From Aggregatilinea lenta (lineage in GTDB: Bacteria; Chloroflexota; Anaerolineae; Aggregatilineales; Aggregatilineaceae): a stretch of 64,000 bases of DNA. The stretch lies in NCBI RefSeq assembly GCF_003569045.1, contig NZ_BFCB01000002.1, forward strand, positions 1,221,506 to 1,285,505. The letters are read 5' to 3'. The notes under the pieces were generated by a model, which saw only the letters and a program-made list of their open reading frames with translations, did no database searches and had not been told where the DNA came from. Position 1 is the stretch's first letter. Each line of letters starts with the position of its first letter. Positions 10,219 to 20,046 of the stretch are shown here, in pieces. The position numbers were made by a program, and so were the translations under genes.

Positions 10219-13200
10219 CTACTCACCTTCCAGCCGCAAAACCTGATTGACGCTCATGCGGCGCAGGTAGATGGCGGTGATGCCCATCAGCACGCTGTAG
10301 GACGCAATCAGCGCCAGCAGCATGCCCAACAGGCTCAGCCACGGGATGCTGAGCGTCTCCCCGCCAACCAGCGCCAGGAACGGCAGCAGCAAATAGGCCA
10401 GCCCCAGCCCGATCAGACTGCCGATCAACAGCGCAGGCAGGATCAGCACGATCTGCTCGATCAGCAGCAGCCGCCAGATATTGCTCGCGTTCCAGCCCAG
10501 CGAGCGCAGCACGCCAAACGTAAACGAGCGCTGCCTGGCCGTCACCATCAGGTAGAAGCCGAAATCCAGCAGGCTTAGCGCGAGGCTGATCCAGAACCCG
10601 GCGAACAGCATGCCCGCCACGGCGCTCGGCAGCGGCTCGCGCTGGATCTCGCCGTAACGCGTCCAGGCCCACGCCGTGCTGTCGATGCCCGGCAGCGCCG
10701 CGATCGCGTCTTCGAGCGCGCCGCTCGGCTCGCGGTCGGGCAGCTCCAGCCAGATCTCGTTGCGGGCGAAGAACGCGTTGGAGGCGGCGGCCTGGTTCAG
10801 CACCGGCTGGATCAGCGCCAGCGGCGCGAGCAGTGCGGGTTCATCCTCCGGCACGGATGGGATGTCGTCCACCACGCCCGCCACGACAAAGCCGATCTCG
10901 ACCGATCCGGTTCCCAGGTTGAGCACGAGGTTCTTCTCCTCGCCCACGGTCAGAGGCTCGTCGGCGGCGGTCTGGCGGCTGCTGGTCCCGGCAAACAGGC
11001 TGGCGAAGCGCGCGTTGATCACCACCGGGATGCGGCGGATCTGCGGCTCGTTCACGACGATGCTCGGCTCGCGCTGGACGCCGCCCATCCGCCCGGTGCG
11101 GTAGTCCAGACGCAGCACCGCGTCGCCCTCGACCGGCGGCACCTCGTCCGTCACGCGCTGCGGCACGACGCCCTGCACGCGGCTGACGGTGTCCGCCGTG
11201 GCCGCCCACGAGGCCGCGTAGGGATTGGCGGTAGTCGCTTCGGCCCAGGCGTTCGTCTCGTCCTCGAAGCTCTCGACCGTCTCCGCCGTGCCGAACGCAT
11301 CCTGCGTGGCGATGCGGTCGATGTAAATCGTGTGCTCGAAAGCGTCCAGGTTGCCCTGGCGGTCGTTGATGCCGATGCGCATCAGGCGGTATGGCAAACG
11401 GCCCTGGGCCGGCATCGTGCCGTTAAAGGTCAGCCACTCGTCGGTGGGTGTCGGCGCGTTGACGATGGACTGTTCCGGCTGCTGCTGCGCGTCCGGCGCG
11501 ACGGAGGTCGGCCCGCCCGTGCCGGGCAGCGCCAGCGGCACGGCATAGGGCACCCCGAGCGCGTCCTGCAGGTAGGCGGTCAACTGCACCGACACCGCCG
11601 GTTCGTCCTCACGCTGCGGCGCGGTGGAATAGACCTGCACCGACAGCAAACTTGCGTCGTCGGGCAGCGCCACGCCCGGATCGGGCGGCGCGGGAATCGC
11701 GGCCAGCGGATCGATTGCGCCGGACAGATCGGGGAAGGCGTCGCTCGCGTCCGTCGTCACGCCGAAGATGTGCACGTCCGTGCGCGCCGACGAGCCGGGA
11801 TCGCCTTCCGCATGCAAGACCATCGCGGACGACGACACGCCCGGCAGCCGGTCCCAGTTGACCGTGGCAGCGTCCAGCGCAGCGGGGTCGATCTCAATGC
11901 GCGCGCTGCCGCCCGTTTCGTCGTGCGCAGCGGCCCACGCGCCCCGGTCGCGCGTGGCGGACAGGCCCAGCGAGGCCGTGCCCAGCGCCAGCGTGCCGAT
12001 CAGCAGCAGCACCAACTGCGCGTAGTGGCTGGGGTCGCGCGAGACGTTCCACAGCGCCAGCGGCGTGGTCAGGTGGCGGCTGCGCGAAAACAGGCGCGAG
12101 AACCGGTCCATCAGCCACGGGAAGAAGCGCAGCCACAGCAGCGCCGCGCCGGTCAGCACCAGCGCCGGACCGAGCAGATTGAACGGATCGTTCAGGCCGC
12201 CGGTTTCGGTCAGGTTGTCCGCGATGAGCCGGATCACGTCCCGCGGGGCGGCAAACAGGTTATTCAGCAGATCGCCGAACTTGCCGCCGACCAGATAATA
12301 GAGGCGCAGCATGAAGCCCAGGCCAACTCCCAGCAGGATGATGTCCAGCGCGAAGCGCGCCCACGCGGGCCGCGTCGGGGGCCGCGAAACCATCTGCTTC
12401 AGCCGCAGCAGGCTGCGGTTGGCGGCGGGCAGCGCAGGCGAGGTCAGTACAATCACGGCGGCGACCGCCGCGCCGATGCTCATGTAGATCGAAATCGTCG
12501 GGATGGTGGTCGAGTCGAGGGAGCGCCCGCCGAGCGCGTGGGAGAGCGGCCCGAAGCGCTCCATCACGCGCATGAACACCACACTCAGCAGCGGTCCGGC
12601 GGCCATTCCGGCCAGCCCCAGCACACCGACCGTGACCAGTTGCAGCGCGACGAGCTGTGGCACGCTGCCGCCCCGGCTGACGATGGTGCTCCACTCCGAC
12701 CCCTGCTGTTCGAGCACGAGCGCGACGGTGTTGATCAGGTGGTAGAGCATCATGATCAGGATCGCGCCGGAGAGCAGGATAATCGGCCCTTCCGTCTCGG
12801 AGACGTTCCCGGCGAAGTTGTCGAGAATATTCGTCAGTCCGCTGAGAACCGACAGGCCGGGATGGTACGCGCTCAGGCGGCTTTGCAGCACGGTCAGATG
12901 GTCGGACACGGCGCGCGTGTTGTCGGCGCTGACGACGTCCGTGTTGGTCTGGAACTGGTAGACGTAGCTGTTACCGGGCGTGACCGCGCGCAGCCAGTCG
13001 GTGTAGGCTTCGGGGATGGCGGCCATGCCGAAGTCGTAGCGGAAGTTGCCCGGCGTCGTCTCCACGTCCGAGCCTTCGAGGAAGTTGCGGTTGCCGTCCC
13101 AGATCAGATCGTTGGGGTCCTTCGGCTCGACGATGCCCACCACCACGATCGAGGCGACCTCGCCGCTGCCGTCGGCCATGCGCGTACCCAGCGTAATGCG

Positions 13201-13812
13201 GCTGCCAAGTTCCAGGTCGGCCTCGTCGGCGACGGTGCGCGTCACGACGACCTCGACCTCGCCCCGGTTATAGATGCCGATCTGCCGTTCCTGCTGTTCC
13301 TCGTCGCTCAAGCCTGCCGGATCGACCTCGTCGGGCGTAGGCAGGCGCACCGGCCAGCGGCCCTCGACCAGATCCAGGATCGACGGCATATCCGCGAAGG
13401 CGTACGGCTGGTAGACCGAATCCGTGCGCGACGAGACGGACGTCACCGGCTCACCGTAGCGGAAGATGTAGCCGCGCGTCGCCAGGTCGCGCGAGCCGCC
13501 GCTCATTTCACTGGTAGGCGGCGTGTAGTCGGCGCGGATGAAGTACTGGTAGCCGACCGCCAGATCGCCCAATTCCTCGCGCACCACATTAAACGACTCA
13601 CGCGTCAGCGGCTCGTTGTCCACCACCAACGTGATCAGGCGCTCACGCGGGGAGGCGTTGTCCAGGTCGAAACGCAGCCCGACGTCGGTCACAGCGCGCA
13701 CGTAAAACGGCCCCAGCGCGAAGAACCCGGTGAGCAGGCACACGGCCAGCAGCAGGATGCTCAGCGAGCGCCACTCGCGGCGCATGCGTTTGAGGATGAG
13801 TCCAATCGTCAT
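10219..13812 (-). CDS. Very large FtsX-like ABC permease (second)
   Basis: A 1197-residue inner-membrane permease, far larger than ordinary MacB or LolC/E (~400-650). After an N-terminal membrane helix (LSILLLAVCLLTGFFALGPF) comes a ~300-residue extracytoplasmic domain. A first FtsX-like helix bundle follows (about 340-620; IILLSGAILIMMLYHLINT, then LQLVTVGVLGLAGMAAGPLL). Next is a second ~450-residue extracytoplasmic domain. A C-terminal FtsX bundle closes the protein (FAGFWISLALSLLDFGFYLM, RQRSFTFGVLRSLGWN, WLSLLGMLLALIASYSVLM). It looks like two MacB-type permeases fused head to tail. It starts 30 nt after the first permease gene and is clearly part of that operon. Substrate is not evident. 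Confidence 0.88.
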   Translation of the reverse strand: MTIGLILKRMRREWRSLSILLLAVCLLTGFFALGPFYVRAVTDVGLRFDLDNASPRERLITLVVDNEPLTRESFNVVREELGDLAVGYQYFIRADYTPPTSEMSGGSRDLATRGYIFRYGEPVTSVSSRTDSVYQPYAFADMPSILDLVEGRWPVRLPTPDEVDPAGLSDEEQQERQIGIYNRGEVEVVVTRTVADEADLELGSRITLGTRMADGSGEVASIVVVGIVEPKDPNDLIWDGNRNFLEGSDVETTPGNFRYDFGMAAIPEAYTDWLRAVTPGNSYVYQFQTNTDVVSADNTRAVSDHLTVLQSRLSAYHPGLSVLSGLTNILDNFAGNVSETEGPIILLSGAILIMMLYHLINTVALVLEQQGSEWSTIVSRGGSVPQLVALQLVTVGVLGLAGMAAGPLLSVVFMRVMERFGPLSHALGGRSLDSTTIPTISIYMSIGAAVAAVIVLTSPALPAANRSLLRLKQMVSRPPTRPAWARFALDIILLGVGLGFMLRLYYLVGGKFGDLLNNLFAAPRDVIRLIADNLTETGGLNDPFNLLGPALVLTGAALLWLRFFPWLMDRFSRLFSRSRHLTTPLALWNVSRDPSHYAQLVLLLIGTLALGTASLGLSATRDRGAWAAAHDETGGSARIEIDPAALDAATVNWDRLPGVSSSAMVLHAEGDPGSSARTDVHIFGVTTDASDAFPDLSGAIDPLAAIPAPPDPGVALPDDASLLSVQVYSTAPQREDEPAVSVQLTAYLQDALGVPYAVPLALPGTGGPTSVAPDAQQQPEQSIVNAPTPTDEWLTFNGTMPAQGRLPYRLMRIGINDRQGNLDAFEHTIYIDRIATQDAFGTAETVESFEDETNAWAEATTANPYAASWAATADTVSRVQGVVPQRVTDEVPPVEGDAVLRLDYRTGRMGGVQREPSIVVNEPQIRRIPVVINARFASLFAGTSSRQTAADEPLTVGEEKNLVLNLGTGSVEIGFVVAGVVDDIPSVPEDEPALLAPLALIQPVLNQAAASNAFFARNEIWLELPDREPSGALEDAIAALPGIDSTAWAWTRYGEIQREPLPSAVAGMLFAGFWISLALSLLDFGFYLMVTARQRSFTFGVLRSLGWNASNIWRLLLIEQIVLILPALLIGSLIGLGLAYLLLPFLALVGGETLSIPWLSLLGMLLALIASYSVLMGITAIYLRRMSVNQVLRLEGE

Positions 13813-13842
13813 TCGTCGTTTATCCCTGCTTCCTCACGCGCC

Positions 13843-16800
13843 CTATTCGTCACCGAGCCGCAGCGTGCGCGACAGCGACAGCCGCCGCACCAGCAGCAGG
13901 CTGGAGCCGAGCACCAGACCCAGCACGACCAGCATCAGCACGCCATATTCGATCAGGTTGCGCGCCTCGACGCGCATCACAAACGGCGGGATCACGCCCT
14001 CACCGGTCGCGCCCAGCGCCAGGGTCGGCACGACCTGGCTCGCCAGCACGCCGCCCAGCAGCGCGCCCAGCGCCACAGCGATCACCATCACGATCACCTG
14101 CTCCAGCGCCAGCCCGCCGACCACGCGCAGCGACGATAGTCCCAACGCGCGCAGCATACCAAACTCCGCGCGGCGCGATTGGGCGGTCAGGGCCACGTAG
14201 GTCAGCAGGCCGACCACGCTCAGCGCCAGTGCGACGATGAACGCCAGATACATCAGGCCCATCAGCCCCAGGCCGAGCGGATTCGTGCGCAGGCGGCCCA
14301 ATTCCTCGGCCAGCGTGCTGCTGCTCAGCAGGACCACGTTCTCGTCCTCGAAGCCGCGCAGCGCCACGTTGACCTGGCTCTCGCTGCCCGATTCGACCGC
14401 GTCGCCGAAGCGCAGCCACACCTCGTCCGGGTAGAACGTGCCGCTGGGCCGCCGGTTGAGCGTGTAGATCAGCTCGCGCGCGTCCACCACCATGAACGAG
14501 TCGCCCTTGGGAATGCTCTCGGACGGGTCGCGGTTGAACAGCGAGGGATAATAGTCGGCCACGGCCACGGGGCGGAACTGCACGCTGGTTCCGCCGATGT
14601 TCACCAGCGTAAACGGCGGCGCGTCCAGCCCAACCGCCAGCCCGTTGTCAACCTCGACACGGCTGCTGATGATCGCGTCCAACGGCCCCAGCGCGGGGTA
14701 ATTCAGCAGCCCGCCGATGATGGTACGCTGCGCAGACTGGTCCCACAGGAAGGAGATCGCATCGTCGCGCTCCCCGGCGAGCTGCGCGCCCGGCTGCGCG
14801 CGGCCCGTGGCGGTCGCGCCCCGGTCGTAGGCGAACTCCCAACTACCATCCGAGAAGATCGGGTACGGCGTCGCTGTGCCGCCCTGGTAGAGCGTCATCT
14901 GGGCCAGCGTCAGACGCAGGCCGCGCTCGCCAGAGCGGCTGTTCGGACTGCGATATTCCCAGTACATCGACACCAGCCGCAAAGGAGCGGCGGGCGTGTA
15001 AGTCAGCGCGGAGAGATCCGCCTCCATGTACACCCACCCGCTGGTGACGAAGGCGCGCGCCTCCGCACCAGGCTCGTCGCTGCCGACGCGGTTATACTCG
15101 ATCTCGACCGGCTCAGCAGGAACCACCACCCACGCGCCATTGGCGTCCAGGAAGCGGAAATTGAGGTCGGTGCGGTTCGTCAGGCGCGAGACGCTGGCCT
15201 GATAGACCTGATCGCTGGTGAAACCGAAACCCGTCGTCTCCATGCGTGCCCACAGGCCGATTTTGTCCGGCACGAGCGGCAGTTCTTCGCCGCGCTCCGG
15301 CAGGTCCGGCGCATCGTCGGGCAGGCGCAGGATGTTGACCGCGCCCAGGTCGGAGCGCCAGTACAGCGTATCGCCGAACGTCGAAGGGTCGATGCCCAAA
15401 ATCGTGCCGCGCAGGTCACCCGCGATGCTCGTGCTCAGGTTGACGTTACGTACGCGGTAGGCGGTGCTCGCCGCGGCGATGCCATCCTGCGCTTCGTAAT
15501 AATCGGCGCTGCGGGCGCGGTTGGCGTTCAGGCTCGTGTCGCGCTCGGTGAAGCGCGCATCCGTGCCGACCGTATACCTGGCCTGATCCTCGTGGCTGTT
15601 AGAGACGGTCGCGCGGAAGCTGGTCGCAAACCAGCCGATGCCGACCGCCAGCGCCAGCAGGAACGTGATGCGCCCATAATGCACCGGCTCGCGGCTGAGC
15701 TGCCAGTTCGCCAGCGCGCTGACCAGCCCACGCCCGGCGGAAGCGGTGCGCGCCAGCGCCCCGGTCAGGATCGGGAAGAAGCGCAGCGCGAGGCTGCCCA
15801 GCGCCAGGAACAGCAGCGCCGGGGCCATCAGCATCAGCGGGTCAGCCTGCTGCCCGCCCAGGTTCACGTCCGCGAAGGGCGATCCGCGCCGGACCAGCAG
15901 CCACAGCGCGCCCAGGCCCACCAGCGCCAGGATCACGTCGAGGTACAGCTTCTGCCACCACTGCTGGCTGCCGCTGCGCGTCGCCGCGCCGCCCGCCTGG
16001 ATCAGCGGCAGGCGCAGCACGGGCCGCAGCGTGCCCATCAGCGCCACGAAGGTCACGCCCGCCGCCACCGCCGCATAGGTGAACACCCGCCCCGTCAGCG
16101 GTAGCGGGAACTCGTCCGTGTTGGCGACGATTGGTCCCAGCACCTTCAGCAGCGCCTGAGCCAGGAACGGCGCGACGGCCACCGCCAGGATACACAGCAG
16201 CAGCGCCTCGATGCCGCGCAGCAGCAGGATCTGGCTGTCCAGCGCGCCGCGACTTTGCAGCATGGCGATCTCGCGCCGCTCGCTGCGCCGGACCAGCGCC
16301 GCCGTCACGATCAGGAAGAACAGCACCAGCGCGCCCACCTGGAGCAGCAGCAGGCCAAACGGCGCATCGAGCAGGTCCACTTCTTTGGCGTAGGTGATCA
16401 GGATGCCGGAGTCCACGTCGTCGCGCAGGGCGTCGTAGTCGATCAGGCGCGTCGCGTAGTTAAACGCCAGATCCTGGCGCTGCGCCCCGGCTTGTTCGTC
16501 GACCGCGCTGGGGATCAGCGACTCTTTGAACGTATACTGCATGTTGCGGTCGAAGGCACGCAGGGCATCGCGCGCCGCGTCCACCCGCGCGAACGGCAGA
16601 TTTTCGTGGGCGAACAGCACGCGCCAGCCGATGCGCGTCGGCGTGTCGGGCAGGAACGCCTGCCCGGCGAGGAACGCCGCCGGGCGCGTCGTCAGCGCCG
16701 CCAATTCATAATCCCACAGCCCGGCCCCGCTCGCCTTGTCGATCAGGCGCAGCGGCGAGGGGTCCATCCAGTACGGCGATTCCTCGTCCAGCGGCGCGAC

Positions 16801-17526
16801 CACGCCCACAATCGCCGCCGTGATCGGCTGGCTGGATGGGTGACCGCCGCCGGTCTGTCCCTGGTTGTTCATGCCCTGGTCGAAGACCACAACCATGCCG
16901 TCCGACAGGTTCAGCTCGTTGGCGACCGACAGCCCAATCACGATCTCCATATCCACGTCGCCGTCGGGCGTTGCCTGCGGGAGCCGCCCACTAACCACGC
17001 GCACCACATCCGGCCAGTTGTCGTAATAGCCCACGTGGCCGCGCACGCCCACCAGCGGGACCAGCTCGTCCGACTCTTCGGAGCGGATCGACAGGCCCAT
17101 CGCTTCGCTTTCGACGTAGGTCACCACCCGATCGACCCAGCCGTCGATGTCGCCGAGATCCTGCCGCACCAGATCCGTCGCCAGTGCTGTCGCGCCGTCC
17201 GCCTGCTGTTCGAGGCCCCCCGCCGAGGTCGCCGCGCTGCCGCGTAAGCTGATGTTGGCTGCAACGTTCGTATCCTGCGCGGGCTGCTGTTCCAGCCGCT
17301 GGAGCATGCCGACCTGCGCCACCGCCGTCGTATAGAGCGGGACCAGCGCACCCACCGAGGCCGCCAGCACGGTGCCTGCAAAGATGGTCAGCAGCGAGCG
17401 CCATTGGGTAAGGAGACGAGCGAAGGCCAGATGGAGCGCGAAACGAACTGGCGTGCGGCTCAGTTCTCGCATGCCGCTGATCCAACGCGTGGTCCAGCGA
17501 GCAGATTCTGTACGGCGACCTAGCAT
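13843..17526 (-). CDS. Very large FtsX-like ABC permease (first)
   Basis: A 1227-residue permease with the same double architecture as its neighbour. The N-terminal helix is LLTIFAGTVLAASVGALVPL, followed by an extracytoplasmic domain to ~400. A helix bundle holds the FtsX hallmark RRSERREIAMLQSRGALDSQ. A long extracytoplasmic domain (~660-1090) with beta-rich, possibly lectin-like stretches follows. A C-terminal FtsX bundle closes it (LTYVALTAQSRRAEFGMLRA). The start MLGRRTES at 17526 has AAGGGAT upstream; the 20-codon extension to a TTG runs into an intergenic repeat. It shares the layout but not close identity with the second permease, suggesting an old duplication. Confidence 0.87.
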   Translation of the reverse strand: MLGRRTESARWTTRWISGMRELSRTPVRFALHLAFARLLTQWRSLLTIFAGTVLAASVGALVPLYTTAVAQVGMLQRLEQQPAQDTNVAANISLRGSAATSAGGLEQQADGATALATDLVRQDLGDIDGWVDRVVTYVESEAMGLSIRSEESDELVPLVGVRGHVGYYDNWPDVVRVVSGRLPQATPDGDVDMEIVIGLSVANELNLSDGMVVVFDQGMNNQGQTGGGHPSSQPITAAIVGVVAPLDEESPYWMDPSPLRLIDKASGAGLWDYELAALTTRPAAFLAGQAFLPDTPTRIGWRVLFAHENLPFARVDAARDALRAFDRNMQYTFKESLIPSAVDEQAGAQRQDLAFNYATRLIDYDALRDDVDSGILITYAKEVDLLDAPFGLLLLQVGALVLFFLIVTAALVRRSERREIAMLQSRGALDSQILLLRGIEALLLCILAVAVAPFLAQALLKVLGPIVANTDEFPLPLTGRVFTYAAVAAGVTFVALMGTLRPVLRLPLIQAGGAATRSGSQQWWQKLYLDVILALVGLGALWLLVRRGSPFADVNLGGQQADPLMLMAPALLFLALGSLALRFFPILTGALARTASAGRGLVSALANWQLSREPVHYGRITFLLALAVGIGWFATSFRATVSNSHEDQARYTVGTDARFTERDTSLNANRARSADYYEAQDGIAAASTAYRVRNVNLSTSIAGDLRGTILGIDPSTFGDTLYWRSDLGAVNILRLPDDAPDLPERGEELPLVPDKIGLWARMETTGFGFTSDQVYQASVSRLTNRTDLNFRFLDANGAWVVVPAEPVEIEYNRVGSDEPGAEARAFVTSGWVYMEADLSALTYTPAAPLRLVSMYWEYRSPNSRSGERGLRLTLAQMTLYQGGTATPYPIFSDGSWEFAYDRGATATGRAQPGAQLAGERDDAISFLWDQSAQRTIIGGLLNYPALGPLDAIISSRVEVDNGLAVGLDAPPFTLVNIGGTSVQFRPVAVADYYPSLFNRDPSESIPKGDSFMVVDARELIYTLNRRPSGTFYPDEVWLRFGDAVESGSESQVNVALRGFEDENVVLLSSSTLAEELGRLRTNPLGLGLMGLMYLAFIVALALSVVGLLTYVALTAQSRRAEFGMLRALGLSSLRVVGGLALEQVIVMVIAVALGALLGGVLASQVVPTLALGATGEGVIPPFVMRVEARNLIEYGVLMLVVLGLVLGSSLLLVRRLSLSRTLRLGDE

Positions 17527-18309
17527 AGAATATCCCTTGACGGCGAAATTGACGGTGTCGGAAGATGTTTGATAAGTCCCCCTCAACCCCCGGCCCCTTC
17601 TCCCAGAGAGGGAAAAAGGGGAGTCTTCCCTCGCCCTTAAGGGCGAGGGGCGGCACGCAGTGCCGGGGTGAGGGTTTTAACACCCTCTCAAAGTCGGAGC
17701 GTGCCAATTCTGTACTGTGATATACGCAGCAAACGGAGGATGCTGTCACCCCCACACGAAGTGTCCCACCCCACCGGGCCGCACCATTCTACCGCTCCTT
17801 CGCTGCCATGAACACGCCGCGCCGCGTTTTGGCGCACGATTACAAGAATTAAGGGGGGCGGGGGCGGAATTCTCCCCCCAGACGTGCTCACCAGGTTTTG
17901 CATCTCCCGCGCCGGTTGGCATGGGCGGGCCGATGATCATATAACCGTACCATTGCAGACGCTGCTGCCGGACGCGCGCGGATGACCTTATAATCTCTTA
18001 TATCGATCCTGGAGATGAACGGGCCTGCCGGGATGCCGTGCGTTATGCGTGCCCCTGGCAGGCCGTGGACAGAGCCGCGTAAGGGAGACCGCCCCGCCTA
18101 TCGTGAGAGAGGCCCCCCTGCTTGTTGTAAAAAACGCGTCAAGCTATACTTTAACTATTAATTGTCTTCGCAGTTGGGTTCCAACGCGCGTCTGCGTCTG
18201 CTTCTAAAATATGATTATGATATGATTAAATACAGGAAAAAAATTGCAGACCCGTACGGAATAGTCCCACTGCGAATCCGAACTCTCCCAACAAAGGTGG
18301 TAGACTAGC
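17527..18309. other. 783-nt gene-free region with repeats, a hairpin and promoter elements
   Basis: Divergent intergenic region. About 17578-17675 holds a long copy of the CCCCCGGCCCC hairpin repeat, including the perfect palindrome CCTCGCCCTT/AAGGGCGAGG at 17629-17648. Around 17849-17870 there is a G-rich tract. A TATAAT (17989-17994) without a good -35 precedes a stable hairpin GGCCTGCC...GGCAGGCC (~18021-18065), which could belong to an unidentified RNA. The promoter used for the S1 gene is annotated separately. No supported open frame is present. Confidence 0.6.
18122..18150 (+). promoter_or_regulatory. Promoter of the first S1-domain gene
   Basis: TTGTTG, a 17-nt spacer, then TATACT. 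A start near 18157 gives an AT-rich leader of about 150 nt before the ATG at 18310. Confidence 0.6.
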
Positions 18310-19899
18310 ATGGACTTTGAGGAAAACAAGCAACAGCAAGCGGCGTCCGAGAATGAGTCAGCCCGTAATTCTGGCGCGCCAGGCCAGGATGACGCCATGT
18401 CTGAGCAGAGCTTTGCTGAACTGCTCGACGCCTCATTCGATTACACGCCACCACGTCGGGGCGAAATTCGGCAAGCTACCATCTTGCAAATTGAGCCGAA
18501 CGAGATCATCGTCGAGCTGGGCGCTAAGAAGGATGGCATCGTCACCACGCAAGACCTGGAACGCCTGCACGACGAGTTCCGGCGCTCGCTGAAGGTCGGA
18601 CAAACGGTGCCGGTCTACGTCCTCAATCCGCGTGACACCGATGGCAATCTCGTCGTTTCGATCAACATGGGCCTCCAGCAGTACGACTGGGACAAGGCCC
18701 GTGAGCTGTTGGAAAAAGACGAGGTCGTCGAGGTCACGGTCACCGACCACAACCGTGGCGGTGTCCTGGTGCGCTGGAACATGCTGGAGGGCTTCATCCC
18801 CTCGTCGCACCTTGTTTCGGTCAGCGCCGGGCTGCAGGGCAACGAGCGGCGCGACGCGCTCAACTCGCTGGTGGGCGATAAGCTCGGCGTCAAGGTCATC
18901 GAAGTCGACCAGGATCGCCGCCGCCTGATCTTCTCCCAGCGCGAGGCGCAGCGCGAGTGGCGCGCGCAGCAGAAGGCCCGCCTGCTTTCCGAGCTGAACG
19001 AGGGCGACGTGGTACGCGGCACGGTCACCGGGCTGCGCGACTTCGGCGCGTTCGTCAATCTGGGCGGGGCCGACGGCCTGATCCACGTCAGCGAGCTGGC
19101 ATGGCACCGCGTGGATCATCCGCGCGACGTGCTGCGGGTCGGCCAGGAAATCGACGTCTACGTGCTCAGCCTCGACCGCAACACCAACCGGATCGCGCTC
19201 AGCCGCAAGCGCCTGCTGCCCGATCCGTGGGACGATGCGTTGGAGCGCTACCACGAAGGTATGCAGGTCGAAGGCACGGTGACCAACGTCGTGGACTTCG
19301 GCGCGTTCATCGCGCTGGACGACGGCCTGGAAGGGCTGCTGCACCTCAGCGAAATGGGCGACGGCTCGCTCAAGGAGCCGTACAGCTACGTCAAGAAGGG
19401 CGACCGCCTCCAGCTGCGCATCAGCCGCCTGGAACCCGATCAGCGGCGCGTGGGCTTCACGCAGCGCTGGGGTACGGAACAGCCGGTCCTGTCGCGGCCT
19501 GAAGGCGAGGCCGAACCCGAGCCGGAAGCGCACGCCGAAGAAGCCGCCCCGGCAGCCGAAGCAGATGTGGCCGTCCCCGAAGCGAGCGTCGAAACAGAAG
19601 CCAGCACTGAAACGACAGCCGAAGCGAGCACTGAGACAGAAGCCAGCGCCGAGGTAGAGGCGCAGGCGGAACCTGAAGCGGCAGTACAGGCCGAGCCAGA
19701 GCCGGAAGCCGAAGCGAGCACTGAAACAGAGACCAGCGCCGAAGTAGAAGCGCAGGCGGAACCGGAAGCGGCAGTAGAGGCCGAGCCAGAGCCGGAAGCT
19801 GAGGCGGAACCGGAAGCTGAGGCCGAGCCAGAAGCTGAAGCCGAGACCGAGGCCGAACCGGACGAAGAAGCCGAAGAAGAGGACAAAAAAGAGTCGTAA
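18310..19899 (+). CDS. S1-domain RNA-binding protein with long acidic tail (ribosomal protein S1-like)
   Basis: A 529-residue RNA-binding protein with four S1 (OB-fold) domains: about 50-115, 135-205, 225-300 and 315-385. The third has the classic VTGLRDFGAFVNLGGADGLI plus HVSELAWHRV; the fourth has TNVVDFGAFIALDDGLEGLL. It most likely helps mRNA bind the 30S ribosome, as bS1 does. The last ~140 residues are almost only Glu, Ala, Pro, Thr and Ser in short repeats (EAEPEPEA, ASTETE), which is unusual for S1 and suggests a disordered acidic arm. A paralogue follows on the same strand. Promoter at 18122. Confidence 0.9.
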   Translation: MDFEENKQQQAASENESARNSGAPGQDDAMSEQSFAELLDASFDYTPPRRGEIRQATILQIEPNEIIVELGAKKDGIVTTQDLERLHDEFRRSLKVGQTVPVYVLNPRDTDGNLVVSINMGLQQYDWDKARELLEKDEVVEVTVTDHNRGGVLVRWNMLEGFIPSSHLVSVSAGLQGNERRDALNSLVGDKLGVKVIEVDQDRRRLIFSQREAQREWRAQQKARLLSELNEGDVVRGTVTGLRDFGAFVNLGGADGLIHVSELAWHRVDHPRDVLRVGQEIDVYVLSLDRNTNRIALSRKRLLPDPWDDALERYHEGMQVEGTVTNVVDFGAFIALDDGLEGLLHLSEMGDGSLKEPYSYVKKGDRLQLRISRLEPDQRRVGFTQRWGTEQPVLSRPEGEAEPEPEAHAEEAAPAAEADVAVPEASVETEASTETTAEASTETEASAEVEAQAEPEAAVQAEPEPEAEASTETETSAEVEAQAEPEAAVEAEPEPEAEAEPEAEAEPEAEAETEAEPDEEAEEEDKKES

Positions 19900-19903
19900 T
19901 ACG

Positions 19904-19928
19904 GCGCGCAGGCAAATTGCCTGCGCGC
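19904..19928 (+). terminator. Hairpin after the first S1 gene
   Basis: Perfect 12-bp stem GCGCGCAGGCAA / TTGCCTGCGCGC starting four bases after the stop. The T-run is poor (TTCGTT), so termination may be incomplete. Confidence 0.6.
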
Positions 19929-20011
19929 TTCGTTCGCCACCTACAACCTTCGGGTGTGCGCCGCGTCTGGCTGCGCCTGCCCCGCCGCTTTGGTCATCCC
20001 GCGTAAACGGT

Positions 20012-20040
20012 TTGACAAAGTTCTCTCACGCGGCTATAAT
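20012..20040 (+). promoter_or_regulatory. Perfect-consensus sigma70 promoter
   Basis: TTGACA, exactly 17 nt, TATAAT: a full match to the housekeeping consensus. It drives the structured RNA at 20047-20233 and, on read-through, the second S1 gene. Confidence 0.88.
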
Positions 20041-20046
20041 GCGACG

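Noticed and set aside
11332-14139. Long open frame of ~935 codons opposite the permease genes
   Set aside because: Composition-driven antisense frame (Gln/Arg/His-rich, no family pattern) overlapping two well-supported FtsX-like permeases.
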